A DNA stretch of 64,000 nt, taken from NCBI GenBank assembly GCA_036245525.1, contig BTPG01000002.1, positions 160,341,609-160,405,608 of the forward strand, given 5' to 3'. The translations under genes and the position numbers were made by a program. This document shows, piece after piece, positions 29,825 through 42,730 of this stretch. How positions within the stretch are numbered: the first letter of the stretch is position 1; each line of letters begins with the position of its first letter. The stretch is from Semisulcospira habei. Lineage: Eukaryota > Mollusca > Gastropoda > Semisulcospiridae. The notes below the pieces were generated by a model. It did no database searches. It saw only the letters and a program-made list of their open reading frames with translations, and was not told where the DNA came from.

Positions 29825-29984
29825 AACCATGTACCAGTTGCAGGAGATGGATTGACCATGATAACTCAAGGGTAGTGCCAGATGAGCTTGGCACAGTCAG
29901 GCACCAAGCTCATCTGGCTTTACCCATGAATTATCATGGTCAGTCCATCTCCTGCTGTAGGGCGTTGGGGCTAAATGGGTTTAA
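29825..29984. mobile_element. MITE with long H1 hairpin
   Basis: A 116-bp hairpin (29839-29954) runs from GCAGGAGATGGATTGACCAT to ATGGTCAGTCCATCTCCTGC, the longest H1 stem in the window. A TTAA stands at 29981. It lies between the LINE tail and GDAP1-like exon 3. Confidence 0.65.
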
Positions 29985-30059
29985 GCTGTCTGTTTATGAT
30001 AGTTGTCTGCTCAAATAGCTAACTAACTTTATGATAATTACCTCCCCTGTATCACTTAG

Positions 30060-30230
30060 GTCCCTCTCTGGTGCCGGACATGGAGACTGTACGAGGTCAG
30101 GAGGTGCAGGCTGTGCGTGAGCAGCTTGGAGCCGTTCCTGTGGATATTATCACATACGGCGTGGTGTTCCATCCCCACCTCTCCACCTCTGGCTGCCGCA
30201 TGCCTACTGCCGTCCAGCGCAGCATGAGAG
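30060..30230 (+). CDS. GDAP1: GDAP1-like gene, exon 3
   Basis: The acceptor ATCACTTAG precedes 30060 and the donor GTGAGT follows 30230. With the split Gly codon from exon 2 it reads GPSLVPDMETVRGQEVQAVR, then QLGAVPVDIITYGVVFHPHL and CRMPTAVQRSMR. L.PD......V...RE.L...P.D..T.G...HP.L matches GDAP1 after the N-terminal GST domain. The next exon was not found: no following C-terminal helical or membrane-anchor sequence could be recognised in the remaining 33 kb. Confidence 0.88.
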
Positions 30231-30344
30231 GTGAGTTGTTCCCGTTTTTTTCAACATTGTTGTGCCATGAGGGGAGATTTGGGTCATATTCTACAAGAGC
30301 ATTCACACTTGACTTGCCAACATTTTTTTGGGTGGTGACCCACT

Positions 30345-30558
30345 CAGCTCTGATGTATGACAGAAAGAGATGGATCAACCATGATAGTTCAAGGGTTGTG
30401 TGAGAATAGCTTGGTGTGTAGCGACATCAAGCTACTCTGGCACTACCCTTGAACTATCACAGTTGATCTGTCTCAGGCACAGTGATGTAGCTTTCAGAGG
30501 ACAACTCGCAGATGTGATAATTTTTACCTCAAGGTGTATGCAAATTGCAATGTGTTAA
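30345..30558. mobile_element. TTAA-ended MITE with H1 hairpin
   Basis: The hairpin at about 30366-30474 runs from GATGGATCAACCATGATAGT to its inexact complement, and TTAA is at 30555. The left border is degraded. Flanks such as CTTTCAGAGGACAACTCGCA match those of the 4397 and 20048 copies. Confidence 0.6.
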
Positions 30559-31010
30559 CCTTCGCTGTGCGTTACTGTGCTCTGACACTTACAGAATATG
30601 CTCATATCCTCTCGATCAAACTGGCCCTTATAGCTTATCGCATTTTGTCAGTGCACATAGCATGATGCTTAATCAGTGAGTGTTCTGTTTACCTAAAGAT
30701 GAATGTTGCTACTTGATGGGTGCTTGTACTTGTTTTTTTCCTTATTTTCATTAACAGCAGTGAATATATGTTAGAGACCGTGTTTATGTTTGAACCTCCA
30801 GCAAATGCTTTGACTTTGAGCTCTAGAGCAGACAATTCTATATGCCTCTCCTACACAAAAATAAACTGTGCGTGATTGAATTGAGCACTATGTTCCAATC
30901 AGACATAACAGATGCTTCATTTTTAAGTTCCTTCTATTTGTAGAGGGGACTTTTTAGGATGGGTCACAGTGGGGTGAATTTAAAAGCATGTCCATGACAT
31001 TAAAGGCGGG
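30559..31010. other. GDAP1-like intron, nothing recognised
   Basis: AT-rich DNA without ORFs, hairpins or repeats that could be matched elsewhere in the window. Confidence 0.5.
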
Positions 31011-31013
31011 CAG

Positions 31014-31106
31014 GCTAAACCTCTGACACCTGAAGTAACGAGATAAAAATTACGTCATGTCTGGTTACGCTAACCTGGCTGCTGAACGTACATTTGGCGC
31101 AAAGCG

Positions 31107-31138
<32 letters not shown>

Positions 31139-31330
31139 AAATATGTATGTAAACAAGAGAATGTCCGATATTGCTGTACGCACAAGCTTGAAACTTGGCA
31201 AAATACTTTTTTGAAGGGGTGGCTAAGAGAGCCTCCGAGCATATTGTAATTAGGTGTCTCGTTGAGGACATAAAAGACCGTTTATAGAAAGTCAGTTGAC
31301 CCAGATTTGAGTCTGTAATTTTTGTCATAT
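31014..31330. repeat. Dispersed repeat Y, copy 1
   Basis: Landmarks are CGAGATAAAAATTACGTCATG, GCTGCTGAACGTACATTTGG, a (GT)n run, then CACAAGCTTGAAA and GTGGCTAAGAGAGCCTCC. The same order recurs at 33354-33487 and continues at 43217-43280, where DIRS 4 has split it. Confidence 0.75.
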
Positions 31331-31599
31331 TTACTTGAAATTTTGGATAGAGCTAGTTTGGAGAAAGACATTGGATGAGTTCATTAGCCAGCTTTGTACC
31401 CTTTCAACTTCTTCAGTAAAAATGAATTCTTTTCAGACAAAATTTAAAACAGTAAAAACCTTTACATGTGGAGAAAGTCAGACTGGTAGTAACGTAAAAG
31501 AAACAACTCCGTCACCACGCAGACATTCTCTAAATATGACATAATTCTCTCACTCTCTCTTTCACACATATTGTTACATGTTGAGTCGTGGTCGTAGTA

Positions 31600-32650
31600 T
31601 GATATCACACCAGACGCACGTAAGGTTCTTTTAAAGAAACTTCATTCAGCTGCAACCTGTCGCATGTAAGGATGTAGACCACACTGGAGTAACAGTTCCA
31701 ACAATATTTTATTGCAGCGATGCGATCTCCACACAATGCGTTCACAAATGCACCAACACTGATACAATGTCTCCTCTGCAAAATGTCTACACTTTGACAC
31801 AATGCGTCTCTCATTCAAATGTACATCACCATACACTGCATAACTCCATCACTGACAATGAACTACGATATCTTGCGTAGCTCTCTCAGTGTCAGAGTGC
31901 TTACGATACACTGCAATTATACAACTGAACAATGTACCGATGCTGTTACATCGCAATTCTACAACTGAACAATGTACACCCGTGCTTCCTAGCACCAACT
32001 TTTATGCTTTCCAGAATAATCCAGCAAATTCATACAACACAACCAATCAACATAGAATACGTAACCAAAACTCATAAATATTAATGAAAAAGAATACACA
32101 AGAATGGTCTCCAAAAATCTGGCTGCTATTTCCATCCCCTATTTTGGGAAATCCCGGCGCGTTATGACGTCTCACAAAAGTATGGCAGACAGTTCACGAC
32201 CTTGCCTACACTTTCTGGAAGTTTCACGATCTTTCGTAATACATACTGACCAGCTGCTAACTTCACGCGTACAGAAAACAACTATGACTATGAGTATTAC
32301 AGCGGCTTTAATACTGTGTTGCAAAATGTTGCCGACACTTTGATGTTTACAATTGAGGTCACTAGACAGAGCGCGACTTCGCTCGAACGTTCTAGTCTGT
32401 TCTCAGCGAATCTACGCATTACAAAGATGGACCGCTGCTATTCCCCGTGCGACTTTGCTAGAAACATCCGGACTAATCTTAGCGTATCATAACAAAGCCA
32501 GTTCTGCTCTCTGCGCGAACGATAGCGAATCTTACTAAAAAGGTATGTGATTCGTAATCATGATAGCTCAAATAAATATCAGATCGTTTCCTACGATGAA
32601 TACACACATGCTCTCACAAAACAACACAACCACCATCATAACACATATGC
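31600..32650. repeat. Dispersed repeat X, copy 1 (about 1 kb)
   Basis: It aligns to 49083-49524 plus 50569-50840. Shared landmarks are AAAGAAACTTCA, GCTGCAAC, TGGAGTAACAGTTCCAACA, TTTATTGCAGCGATGC, TTGAGGTCACTAGA and AACTCAAATAAATATCAGAT-type segments. No coding frames. It could be an LTR or a non-autonomous element; which is unknown. Confidence 0.7.
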
Positions 32651-32653
32651 ACT

Positions 32654-32720
32654 CATCTCCAATAGGCATAGATCCTCATGCGCCTGGAGGGCACATGAAC
32701 ATCTATGCCTCTTGGAGATG
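32654..32720. repeat. H2 hairpin copy
   Basis: CATCTCCAATAGGCATAGATC through CATGCGCC folds on GGCACATG through GATCTATGCCTCTTGGAGATG with mismatches. The AGGCATAGATCCTCATG arm is the H2 signature. Confidence 0.65.
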
Positions 32721-33129
32721 TTTGGAGCGAGTGCACACGCACACACATGCATACACACACACATTGGCGCGCTTTCAGAAGAGCAGGCAGATTTACTTAG
32801 TATATCATGTAGCTAGGTAAAGTCAACCTGATTTTACACAAATTATAGCAAGACTGAAATTGTACCATGAAATTCTAGTTTTGTCAACATTTTCTCAAGT
32901 CTTGAAGTGAAAGCGAAACTCATATCATGTTAAATATAAAATTACGTAAAAACAAAACACATGTCATGACAAATGACGTTTGACAAACCAATAAGCGTAT
33001 GCACTACATGCGCCCCTTATAGAGTTCACTATGACGCATTGGCACATCTGTGAGGATTTTTAAAATGGAGATATTTCAATATCAGAATCAAGTCAAAGGC
33101 AAAAGGTAGAGACCCTTGACAGCGAAGAC

Positions 33130-33275
33130 AGCTCTCATATATATAGAAGGGCCTTTGTGGGTTATGGTTCATCCCATCTTGTTTGTCTATCTTATTGAAC
33201 ATATAGTACCCGCCGTGAGATGGCCTTAGTCACCTGCTCGGCGTTAAACCCAAATAACTAACTGAACATACAGTA
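33130..33275 (+). repeat. SINE/LINE 3'-tail-like fragment
   Basis: It contains CCGTGAGATGGCCTTAGTCA, then CGGCGTTAAACCCAAATAAC and TAACTG, a CGTTAAAC-type end of the kind found on invertebrate SINEs and their partner LINEs. No head or promoter is recognised. Confidence 0.45.
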
Positions 33276-33487
33276 AACTAAGATGGGGCTGGTCGGAGCC
33301 CGTTCAGCAGCATGCAAATGACATTATGGGTTGGCGGGCCTCGTATTCTCGCAAAGAATTAACAAGATAAAAATGACGTCATGTCTAGTTACACTAACCT
33401 CGCTGCTGAACGTACTTTTGGCGTGAAGTGCCGTGTGTGTGTGTGTGTGCGTACGTATGTATGTAAACACCAAAATCTCCAAAGTTT

Positions 33488-33691
33488 TTTGTTTTCTCAA
33501 AACACATTACCGATGGTATTACATGTTGGAAATAGCTCTTAGCTAGCCTAATTTTAGCCAAATTTTGGTTGTGTCCGTATAAGGGAGTGTTGGCAGGAGT
33601 GGGGCGCCATAGACCAGCCAAACCCTAATAGCCTCCCCTTACTCAAGTCCAGTACAAGATTACCCAGCATACACCAGTTTAGTTCTTAGCT
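33488..33691. repeat. Left inverted terminal repeat of DIRS 4
   Basis: It starts TTTGTTTTCTCAAAACACAT and is closely matched by the inverted sequence at 42865-42980 and 43105-43216, with a few substitutions (for example AAGTCCAGTACAAG versus ACGTCCGGTACAAG). Confidence 0.88.
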
Positions 33692-35639
33692 GGCAGAAGA
33701 ATAGGTTGTGTCTGTTTCGAGCTCTGCGTTTTGTACTTGGACCGGTCGGTTTCGACCTTGACTGTTAGTTCTTTTGATCCTTGGACCTTTGGAACCGTTG
33801 GAGCTTGGGTCGTGGCTGGGATTCCTAGTGCTCACGCCTGTGACAGTTCTGTCTTCATCGGCCTTGGGGTTTCTCTGCCGACTGGGAATGTGCCGTGGAG
33901 ACTGCGAGCTTGCGGACTTACCTGACGCTGCTTCGACCCTGCGTATTCTACCCAGTCGTGACTTGCGGCGAGCTGCTACGACCTGCTGTCGGTGGTTTCC
34001 ACTTCACTGGAGATACGTGGGTTTGCTTCTTTTTCCGCCATGGCCAGGTAATATCTCGGTGAATGCCTTCGACCGGCGCTCTGGGGTGGGAGGAGCGCTG
34101 AGCGTCGGCACGCGCTGTACACTTGTTTGAGTTCGATTGTATTCGATTATGTTCGAATCACCATCGCGCGCGGTTTATTATTGCGTGACCTCAGAGGCCA
34201 CGCTCGCTCGTTCTTCATTGTACCCTCTTGTTGCAGTTACCAGGTTCGTACCTGCACGATGTGTGGAGATTTTCAGTGGCCCTCTGACGAGCATGTGGTC
34301 TGCCTACCCTGTTAAGGATGCGAATCGACCCATACTTGTGGTGTGTGCGCCCCATGGCTGGAAGAAAGATGGTCACAGCTGAGGGGTTTTACTGCCGAGA
34401 GCGTCCGACTCCTATCAGAGACCTACTGTCAGAGCCGCCCAAGAGTAACAAGGTGGGACCCAAGTCAGTGGCAGTGACTATGTCGTCCCGGACCAGTAAA
34501 GCATGTAAGTCGCAACTATCGCGGAGGGCCCTCCTCAGGTTACCCTTACCGTGGCGACCAAGATACCTTATCCTGAGCACTTGTCAGCGGGAGTGATAGC
34601 TGACAAAGCTCTGCTTCAGATGGCTAAAACCAATGATTCTTCCGCCAGGCTGGCGTCGGCTACCGACCCTACGACGCTCCGAGTCTTAGCACAGTCAGTG
34701 GATCGTAGGCATGACAGGCAGTAGTGGGCCAGAGTGGACACGCGACGATCTGACAGAGCCGGCTCAGAGTAACAAGGTGGGAACCAAGACTCTGGCAGTG
34801 ACCTAGACGTCCCAGGCCAGTAAACCTGTATGTTGCATCTATCGCGGAGGGCCCTCCTAAGGTTCCCCTTACCGTGGCGACGAAGATTCCATATCCTGAG
34901 CACTTGCTAGCCGGAGGGATCGCTGACAACCCCTTCTTGGGATGGCTAGACCATTTACTTCTGCTGGGCTGACGTCGGCAACTGAACCTACGACGCTTCC
35001 AGTCCCGGCCCAGGCGACAAATCGTAGGCATGACATGCAGAAGCGACCACGTGCTGGGAGTCGCACGGTGAGCCACAAGACTCGTCCACTACGGGACAAT
35101 GACGTCGTGGGCCAGTTAGCTACAGCCGCATACGAACGCGGAGGGCCCTCCTAAGGTTCCCCTTACCGTGACGAACGGAGAGGCACGGCCAGACCCACTG
35201 ACGGCGGGTCCTGCCCATACAGACAACAGCTCGGCCTCAGGTCGGTGAGTACTGTGTTGTGAGAGCATATTTTGCGCGGTGGTGTGCAAGATTGGTGTAT
35301 GTTTGTTTGTCGTTTTACAGCACCTAGTGCCTTTCTTTCAAGATAGACGTTTTAACCCTTTTGCCACAGGTGTTAAAATGTTGCATTCCCAGCTGCGCAG
35401 CGGTTTCGCCAGACCGCTGGGGCGCAACACCTCTTATCCTTAAAAGGCTATAATCCTGGAACCACTGAACCGATTACTTCAGCTTGAGAAAATAGAGATG
35501 AGAGTGGTATTCTGACTCTCATAGTTCCATCTAATTCAAATAACTTGATTTATCCCTGAGAGGGCAATTACAATCAAATAAAACTCTTTCAATAAGCATT
35601 GATTAATTAATTTATTATTATGATTATGATTATTTTGGG

Positions 35640-37870
35640 CGCCCTCACCCGGGCTATACACGCGTTGGCGCCATCTCCCGTCGCGGGTTACACCGGCACT
35701 TACTATGCCTTGCGGCGACCGCAAGTGCTACAGGACCGCTGCACTTCACACGACAAGATCCCGGCTCAGTGATGTTGGACCACGCCTCGCCCCGACGTGC
35801 AGACGGGAGCCCGCTCTAGATGCAGTGCAGAGAGACGACCCCACGTTGGGATTCTGTTCCCGGCAATAGGTCACAATCTTTCAGTTCGCCTGACTTCGGA
35901 AGCACGTGCTCACTACACAGAGACCAGGGGTACAAGAGGAACAGGAGACAACGGCCCAGTTCCGTTGGGTCGCTACGCATTGGGAAGACAGGCGCTCCAA
36001 AGTATCTTCGTCGCCATTCGAGTTCGTGGGACCGGTCCTCTGAGGCTACGCTGTTCCTCCAAGTGCTGGGTCCACCTTCGTTGGATCGCCGCCTCCCGGG
36101 GTTCCCCGGACTTCGGAGCAGTTAGACATCCCTTCTCCTGCTTGTGGGACAGACGACTTTTCCGCTTGATTCCAGAGGACGTCGTTCGCGTGCTGGGCGA
36201 TGATAGCTACTCCACGTCGCTACGCTCGCAGTTCCGGGAGGTCTTGGATTCGCCGCCATCTGCGTGGAGATGGAGGAGGGAGTCTCCTCGGGCTTGGACG
36301 AAGCAGGTCCTCTCATCGCGTCCAAGCATTTCAAGTCCCTTCCTCATCCGTTCGGGTGCCGGATTCTTGTCGCCGGCTTCTGTCTCCGCTTCAGGGCGCC
36401 GGGGGAGGCACTGGTGGCTTCAACTTTGTGACCCTACTTTTCTTCCGCTGCCAACGCTTCGCTGCGGCTACAGACTTCGATCTGATGATTCGAGATACCA
36501 TCCTGCACGATTTCTCGTGGCCGACCGAGTTGAAGAGTCGGCCATGCAGGGCACCGCGCGATGGAGAACTTCCTTGGCCCCCCTGGCAGACCGACAAGGA
36601 GGCTAACAAGGACTCTGGCACAGCCGATGCACGCTGCTTACATCGCTGGATGTAGCAGTCTTCCAGGAACACTGATGCAGGACAGGCTCGCGGTCATCGC
36701 AGACCGTCGGACAGGATTGGCAGGGACCACTCTTCCGCGGAGGCGCAGTTCGTTTGCTGCACCGGATTGTGTGGCTTACATCCGAGGGACGGAGGCGACG
36801 TTTGTGACGCCGACGGCACAGTCCTGGGAACGTCAGTGGCAGCATACTCCAGGCATGCGATTGATGACTAGCAAGTAGCAGTCTACCTTCTTAGAGGTCA
36901 GCGCGGGTTGAGGACTGGTCCGACCGACCTCACTGCAGGGGCCGACTTCGGTCTACATCAGGGGTAATGCACACAGTTCAGATTAAGCTCCTGCTGAGAC
37001 GAGTTCTCGGCTCGTCGCATCCTTATCCCGGCGGGGTGCTACCCTCCACTTCGCATTGGCCTGGCCGTGGTCAGCGGCGACCAAGCACTACGGTCTTCTT
37101 CTAAGATGACAGCTTCGGGACCTAGCGGAAGCGTTCAATTGCCTGGGTGGAGACGACTTGGAGTTTCGGCATACTGCGGCGCCTGACCGGAGCGGATGGA
37201 CTTGCCCTCGATAGCTCCTTGTGAAGTTACCCGCTCGGCGCTGGGGATCCTGCGGCCAGGGGTGCGAGTACCAGGAGTTAGACGTGACGACAGCATGGCA
37301 GGAATTTAGTTTCCCGAGAGGTGGTTTGAGCTCAGTTCCGCGGCAGTATGGTCGACTCTTCTCGTACACTAGTCGGTGGATATGGCGCACGATCTTCGTC
37401 CTATCGACTCGACACAAGTGCCTCGACATCTTGGCAGATGCTAGACAAAGACCTGAGAGCAGCGGTGTGTCTCCAGGACTTTGGGACAACTCGAGGTTCG
37501 AAGTCGTGACCAGTTGGCAAGCCGGGTGGTAGGCTGGGATCCTGCCCACTTCGCCGTCGACTAGGCTGCCTACGCTATGGGACAGGTACTACGTGTTTCT
37601 TCGCATGGATTCCGTCGTGGATGGAGTGCGTGGTCGTCCTGTTCGAGTGGGACTCGCAGTAGGACGGGAACAGGTCAGACTAGGAGCGACTCTCAGTACC
37701 TTCTTCAGTTTGCTTAGGACTGATGACATGCTAGGGGATCGCCGTTCAGCCTGACGCCTCTTCTGCTTGGAGAAGGAGGGCGTAATTATGGGAGATGCTA
37801 GTGCGCTTGAGGCCGGCGGTGCGGGGAGGCGTCGCTGTGGCCAGATCTTTTAACTTCACTGCTCGCCATC
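35640..37870 (+). other. DIRS 4 middle region without recognisable domains
   Basis: Aligned to 24290-26400 of DIRS 3, including the shared GGGCGCCCTC start, CGGTGGATCCTGCGG-like and ACAAGTGCCTCG blocks. The longest frame (35797-36606) has no RT, RNase H or gag feature that can be named. Confidence 0.5.
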
Positions 37871-38090
37871 GAGATTGAATGCTGAGTTATACGCTTGGTT
37901 GTCCGACATTCCCTTTGTTGCAGGTTTGCGGAGGTAGGTGGGCGTTTTCCTGGCTCGGGGCGCTTGTCTCTACACCAGTCGGGGTCAGCTCATCACCACA
38001 TGCCCCCCTCTGCAGCTCTCCACTACTCGCACGATGCTCTAGCAACCGGAACAGCCGCCATAACAACTGGGCCATGAACTCCGACACACC

Positions 38091-38246
38091 CGGAGATTGT
38101 GCAGCAAGCCCTCTACCACAGAGGCTTCCCTAGGGCGGCCATGGATGCTACCGAGACAACCCGCAGACCCTCAACTAGACGAGTTGCGAGGGAAGACGAC
38201 GAGCGCTGCGTGACGGGACGGACGACAGCCTTCTTTCCCTCCGGAC
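38091..38246 (+). pseudogene. DIRS 4 recombinase, N-terminal piece before the LINE
   Basis: It reads EIVQQALYHRGFPRAAMDA, then STRRVAREDDERCVTG, matching the start of the DIRS 1 recombinase (EIVRQALAARGFS). The LINE then interrupts at the TTGACGAAGCCCC duplication. Confidence 0.75.
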
Positions 38247-38259
38247 TTGACGAAGCCCC

Positions 38260-41200
38260 TCGCGCTGGGACCATATGGCGTTGAGGCGCGTCCCCTGGGT
38301 GGTGGATAGGGGGTCCCTCGTGAGAGGGATGCACCGAATGAAATAAGGTGCCATGAACCAACATGGTCTAAGGGAAGGTGACCCCGACAGAAAACCCCTG
38401 GTCCTCCTAGTAAGGGGGTTGGGCGTGGGGGTAGCTTCCCCACCCTGCAAAAAAGGAAATAGCTACAAAAACGCTGACGAAAAGACTAACAGTAATTCCT
38501 TTCCTGGAGGAGGAAGGTTCTTCTACCAGAAGACTTATGACGTCCTGTGGTGAAAGCCGGAAGTCTTCGGAAGCCACAGGACCGAGCCGCCTCTCTCTAT
38601 CCAGGGATACAACCATGGGCACATGGAACGTCAAGACCATGTACCAGAGCGGCAAGGCCGCCCAGATAGCAGCGGAAATGCAAAAGTACAACCTTTCCCT
38701 GCTAGGTATCAGTGAAGCCAGATGGACGCAGTCTGGCCAGAAAAGGCTGTTAAGTGGGGAGATGATTCTGTATTCAGGTCATGAAGAGGAGAATGCCCCC
38801 CATACAGAAGGTGGCACAGAGAGCGCTGATGGACTGGGAACCTCTTGGGCCAAGAATTATCACAGCAGCCTTTAGAACCAAGAAAAAGCTCAAGCTGAAC
38901 GTCATCCAGTGTTATGCGCCCACTAATGACAGTGACGAGGAAGAGAAACAAGAGTTCTACGACCGACTCCAGAGTGCCTTGGACAAATGTGCGGAGCGAG
39001 ACATCACCATCGTCATGGGCGATTTTAATGCCAAAATAGGGGAGGACAACACCGGATACGAAGAGGTGATGGGGAGACAGGGACTAGGCTCGGAGATGAG
39101 TGAGAACGGGGAGAGGTTTGTAGACTTTTGTGCTCTAAATCGACTTGTCATTGGAGGCAGCATCTTCCCACACAGAAGAATACACAAAGCAACTTGGGTC
39201 TCACCTGACCATACAACAGAGAACCAAATAGACCATATCTGCATTAGCAAGAAATTTAGAAGATCCCTTCAGGATGTTCGAGTGAGGAGGGGAGCAGATG
39301 TCGCCTCCGACCACCATCTGCTTACCTTAAGAATGAAGCTCAAGCTAAAGAAAAGCCGCACAGAGACAACAAGAAGACAGCGCTATAATGTAGGCCTCCT
39401 GAGAGAAACTGGAGTTAGAGAAGAGTTCAAACTGGTGCTGTCCAACCGGTTTCAAGCGCTACAGGAGCTAGTAAATGAAGAGGAGGCGGTCACCACAGAG
39501 CAGCAGTGGAAGGCAGTTAGAGAGGCGCTGAACTCAACCTGCAAAGACACTGTAGGGTTCAGGAAACACCATCACAAGGACTGGCTGTCGGCACAGACCT
39601 TGAAGAAGATAGAAGTGAGGAAGCAGAAGAAAGCAGCTGTCAACAATAGTCGCACGAGAGCAGCCAAAGTAAGGGCACAGGGGGAATACTCGGAAGCCAA
39701 CCGCGAGGTGAAGAGTAGTATCAGGGCAGACAAGAGGGCCTACACAGACAGCCTGGCAGCAGAGGCAGAAAAGGCAGCAGGCAGTGGCAACATGAAACAG
39801 CTCTACGACATTACCAGAAGATTGTCAGGCAAGTATGGCCATACAGAAAGACCAGTAAAAGACAAAGAAGGCAGAGCAGACCAACTCGACAGATGGGCCG
39901 AGTATTTTGAAGAGTTACTGAACAGACCTAGCCCACCCGACCCCCCAGACATCCAGCCGGCAGAGACCGACCTACCCATCAGCTGTGACAGACCCAGCCG
40001 GGAAGCGATCAGAAGAGCAGTGGCATTCTTGAAGAACGGCAAAGCAGCAGGCCCAGATGGCATCCCAGCGGAGTCTCTGAAAGCAGACCTAGAGACAACA
40101 GTGGAGATGCTGTACCCACTGTTTGGAAAGATATGGGAAGAGGAGGTGATGCCAGCTGACTGGAAGGAGGGGTACCTAATCAAGCTTCCCAAGAAAGGCG
40201 ACCTCAGCAAGTGTTCCAACTACAGAGGAATCACCTTGCTGTCAGTACCAGGAAAGGTCTTCAACAGGATCATCCTGGAGAGAATGAAGAGCTCCGTTGA
40301 CCCCCAGCTGAGAGACCAGCAAGCAGGATTCAGGAAGAACCGATCATGTACAGACCAGATCGCCACTCTCCGCATCATCGTGGAACAGTCTCTGGAGTGG
40401 AGCTCCCCGCTGTACGTCAACTTTGTGGATTATGAGAAAGCATTTGACAGTGTGGACCGAGAGACTCTGTGGAAACTCCTACGACACTACGGTGTACCCA
40501 CAAAGCTCGTCCGCCTGATCAAGAGCAGCTACGATGGCATGACATGTCGCGTGATCCACGAAGGGCAGTTCACCAGGGAGCTCCAGGTCAGAACTGGTGT
40601 CAGGCAGGGGTGTCTGCTGTCTCCGTTCCTCTTCCTACTGGCCATAGACTGGGTCATGAAGATGACCACAGAGCACAGACGAAGTGGAATACAGTGGACA
40701 CTGTGGACACAGCTTGACGACCTCGATTTTGCAGACGACTTGGCATTACTGTCCCACACTCGTCAACAAATGCAGGACAAGACCACGAGGCTTGCTGACA
40801 TCTCGTCCCAAGTGGGCCTCACCATTCACAAACAGAAAACAAAGACAATGAGGCTGAACGCAACCAGGGAAGAACCAGTCTTGCTTGCTGGCACCCCGTT
40901 GGAGGAGGTGGAGTCCTTCACCTATCTCGGGAGCATCATAGACAAAAAAGGCGGCACTGATGCAGATGTCAGAGCACGAATCGGTAAAGCCAGAGCAGCC
41001 TTTCTCCAGTTGAAAAAAAGTGTGGAGCTCCAGAGAGCTGTCACAACACACCAAAGTCCGGATTTTCAACTCCAATGTAAAAGCAGTTCTCCTATATGGA
41101 GCAGAGACTTGGAGATTGACAAAAACCACAGTCAACAGAGTACAGACCTTCATGAACAGTTGCCTTAGAAGAATTTTGAAAATCCTCTTGCCAGAGAAGA

Positions 41201-41523
41201 TCAGCAACGTCAGACTCTGGGAGAGAACAGAGCAGATAACAGCAGAGAATGAAATTGGGCGAAGAAGATGGGGATGGATCGGTCACAGTCTGAGAAAGCC
41301 AGCTTCCAGTATCACTAGGCAGGCATTGTCATGGAACCCCCAGGGAAAGAGGAAAAGAGGTAGGCCGTGAAACTCCTGGCGTCGAGACCTCCAAGCAGAC
41401 ATCAAGAAACTGGGAACCACCTGGAGTAGAATCGAAGGAGAAGCACAGGACAGGAGTTGCTGGAGGTCTCTCGTCGACGGCCTATACCCGGGTAGGGGTG
41501 ACAGGCGTAAGTAAGTAAGTAAG
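38260..41523 (+). mobile_element. RTE/I-like APE LINE (C), nearly full length, inside DIRS 4
   Basis: A 3.26-kb insertion flanked by TTGACGAAGCCCC at 38247-38259 and 41524-41536. A 5' UTR of about 350 bp precedes the endonuclease/RT coding region. The 3' end is a (GTAA)n run directly before the duplication. Completeness and clean duplications indicate a young insertion, younger than DIRS 4. The clade is tentative. Confidence 0.92.
38615..41515 (+). pseudogene. LINE C endonuclease–reverse transcriptase (two frameshifts, one stop)
   Basis: The N-terminus reads MGTWNVKTMYQSGKAAQIAA, then LGISEARWTQSG, the APE endonuclease start. A frameshift near 38818 leads to a 795-residue frame (38781-41168) with VIQCYAPTNDSDEEEK, VMGDFNAKIGEDN, NQIDHICIS, SDHHLL (endonuclease), KAAGPDGIPAE, NYRGITLLSV, VDYEKAFDSVDRETLW, RTGVRQGCLLSPFLF and catalytic FADDLALL. 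A second frameshift near 41020 leads to [23 protein letters not shown] and GKRKRGRP, where TGA (41368) replaces an expected CGA Arg; the tail NSWRRDLQADI follows. Otherwise coding is intact. Confidence 0.9.
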
Positions 41524-41536
41524 TTGACGAAGCCCC

Positions 41537-42612
41537 AGCTGACGGAGTGCTTCCTCTGGCTATTCAACGCCCAGGGATGGTCTCCTTTTACCGTTCGGGA
41601 CTATCTAACCATGATCGCCGACTCATCAGACCCGGGTAGCTGCAAGACCTCACTTTTCGGAGGCTCTCTTTGGTCTGGAATGCCCAGCACTGCTTCGCGT
41701 GGGCCAAGAGTGATCTACCATGGGGGCTTTTGTGGTCTCAACCCCGCCCGTTGGAACCCTGCACATGACGCGCTTGACGATGTATCTAGGAAGAAGTGCT
41801 TCCTGGCGGTCCTTGACTCAACCTCCAGGGTCAGTAAACTACGCGCGCGGCCCACACACCCAGATTGCTTGCAGTGCCAGACAACCGGCTTCATGCTACT
41901 GCTACCTGACACATCTTCCTGGACAAGACGCGGCCTCCCTGACGGCGACAGATGTTTCGCCCTGCGCGTGTACGGACTCCGCCCGGGAGAACAGACTTAA
42001 GAACCCGGTGAGAACCTTACATGTGGCCTAGCCACCTCTTCCAGGGTCAGTGAACGTACGCGCTGTTGTCACACACAGATTGCTGTCAGTTACAGACGGA
42101 AGGCGCCGTGCAACTGCTAACGTTACCAGCCTTCAGGGCCAAGTCGTGGTCGCCTTGGCTGTCTTACAGCTGACGACTTTCCGTCCTTACGTGTGTCAGA
42201 CTCCACTCGGTAGACCAGACAATAGGAACCGGTGAGAGCCTTACGTGTGTGCCTGCGCCGGACCAAGCTTGCGCAGAGGACGCACACACCTGTTTCTCCC
42301 TTTGTCCCCAGGTAGACGTGACATCTCAGCCCAGACCTGCTCCTCCTGGCTCCGGGGAGTGATCCGCCCGGCCTTCCAGGACCTCGACCTGATGCAGCCA
42401 CATGTTGAACATCGAGGCGCATGAGGTCAGAGCCATGGCCGCAAGTCCCGCTTCGACAGCACCTGTGCAGTCAAGGACTTTCTGGCGGCTGTGAGATGGC
42501 GAGCGGAGACCACTTTCGCCCGCTTCTACCTGAGGGACCTCTCCACCCAGCGGCAGAACCTCTCGCTGGTGGGAGACATCACAGCAGCGCAACACTCCCT
42601 CCTGGCGCCCTA
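41537..42612 (+). pseudogene. DIRS 4 recombinase, remainder after the LINE
   Basis: It resumes with PQLTECFLWLFNAQGWSPFT, then VRDYLTMIADSSDPGSC, DVSRKKCFLAVLDSTSRVSK (first catalytic Arg region, E replaced by K) and, at 42490-42612, ETTFARFYLRDLSTQRQNL with the candidate nucleophile Tyr. The frame changes several times. The C-terminal block is better kept than the middle. Confidence 0.8.
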
Positions 42613-42730
42613 GGCGCCGCAGGTATCTTAGCTAAAATTATCGGGAGTTTGCTGCTGGGGGGCGGGTCTGTGGGCAATGTTGTTGGCAGTAGGAGCGCTA
42701 TAGCGGCACCCACCTCCTCTTTGGGATTCT

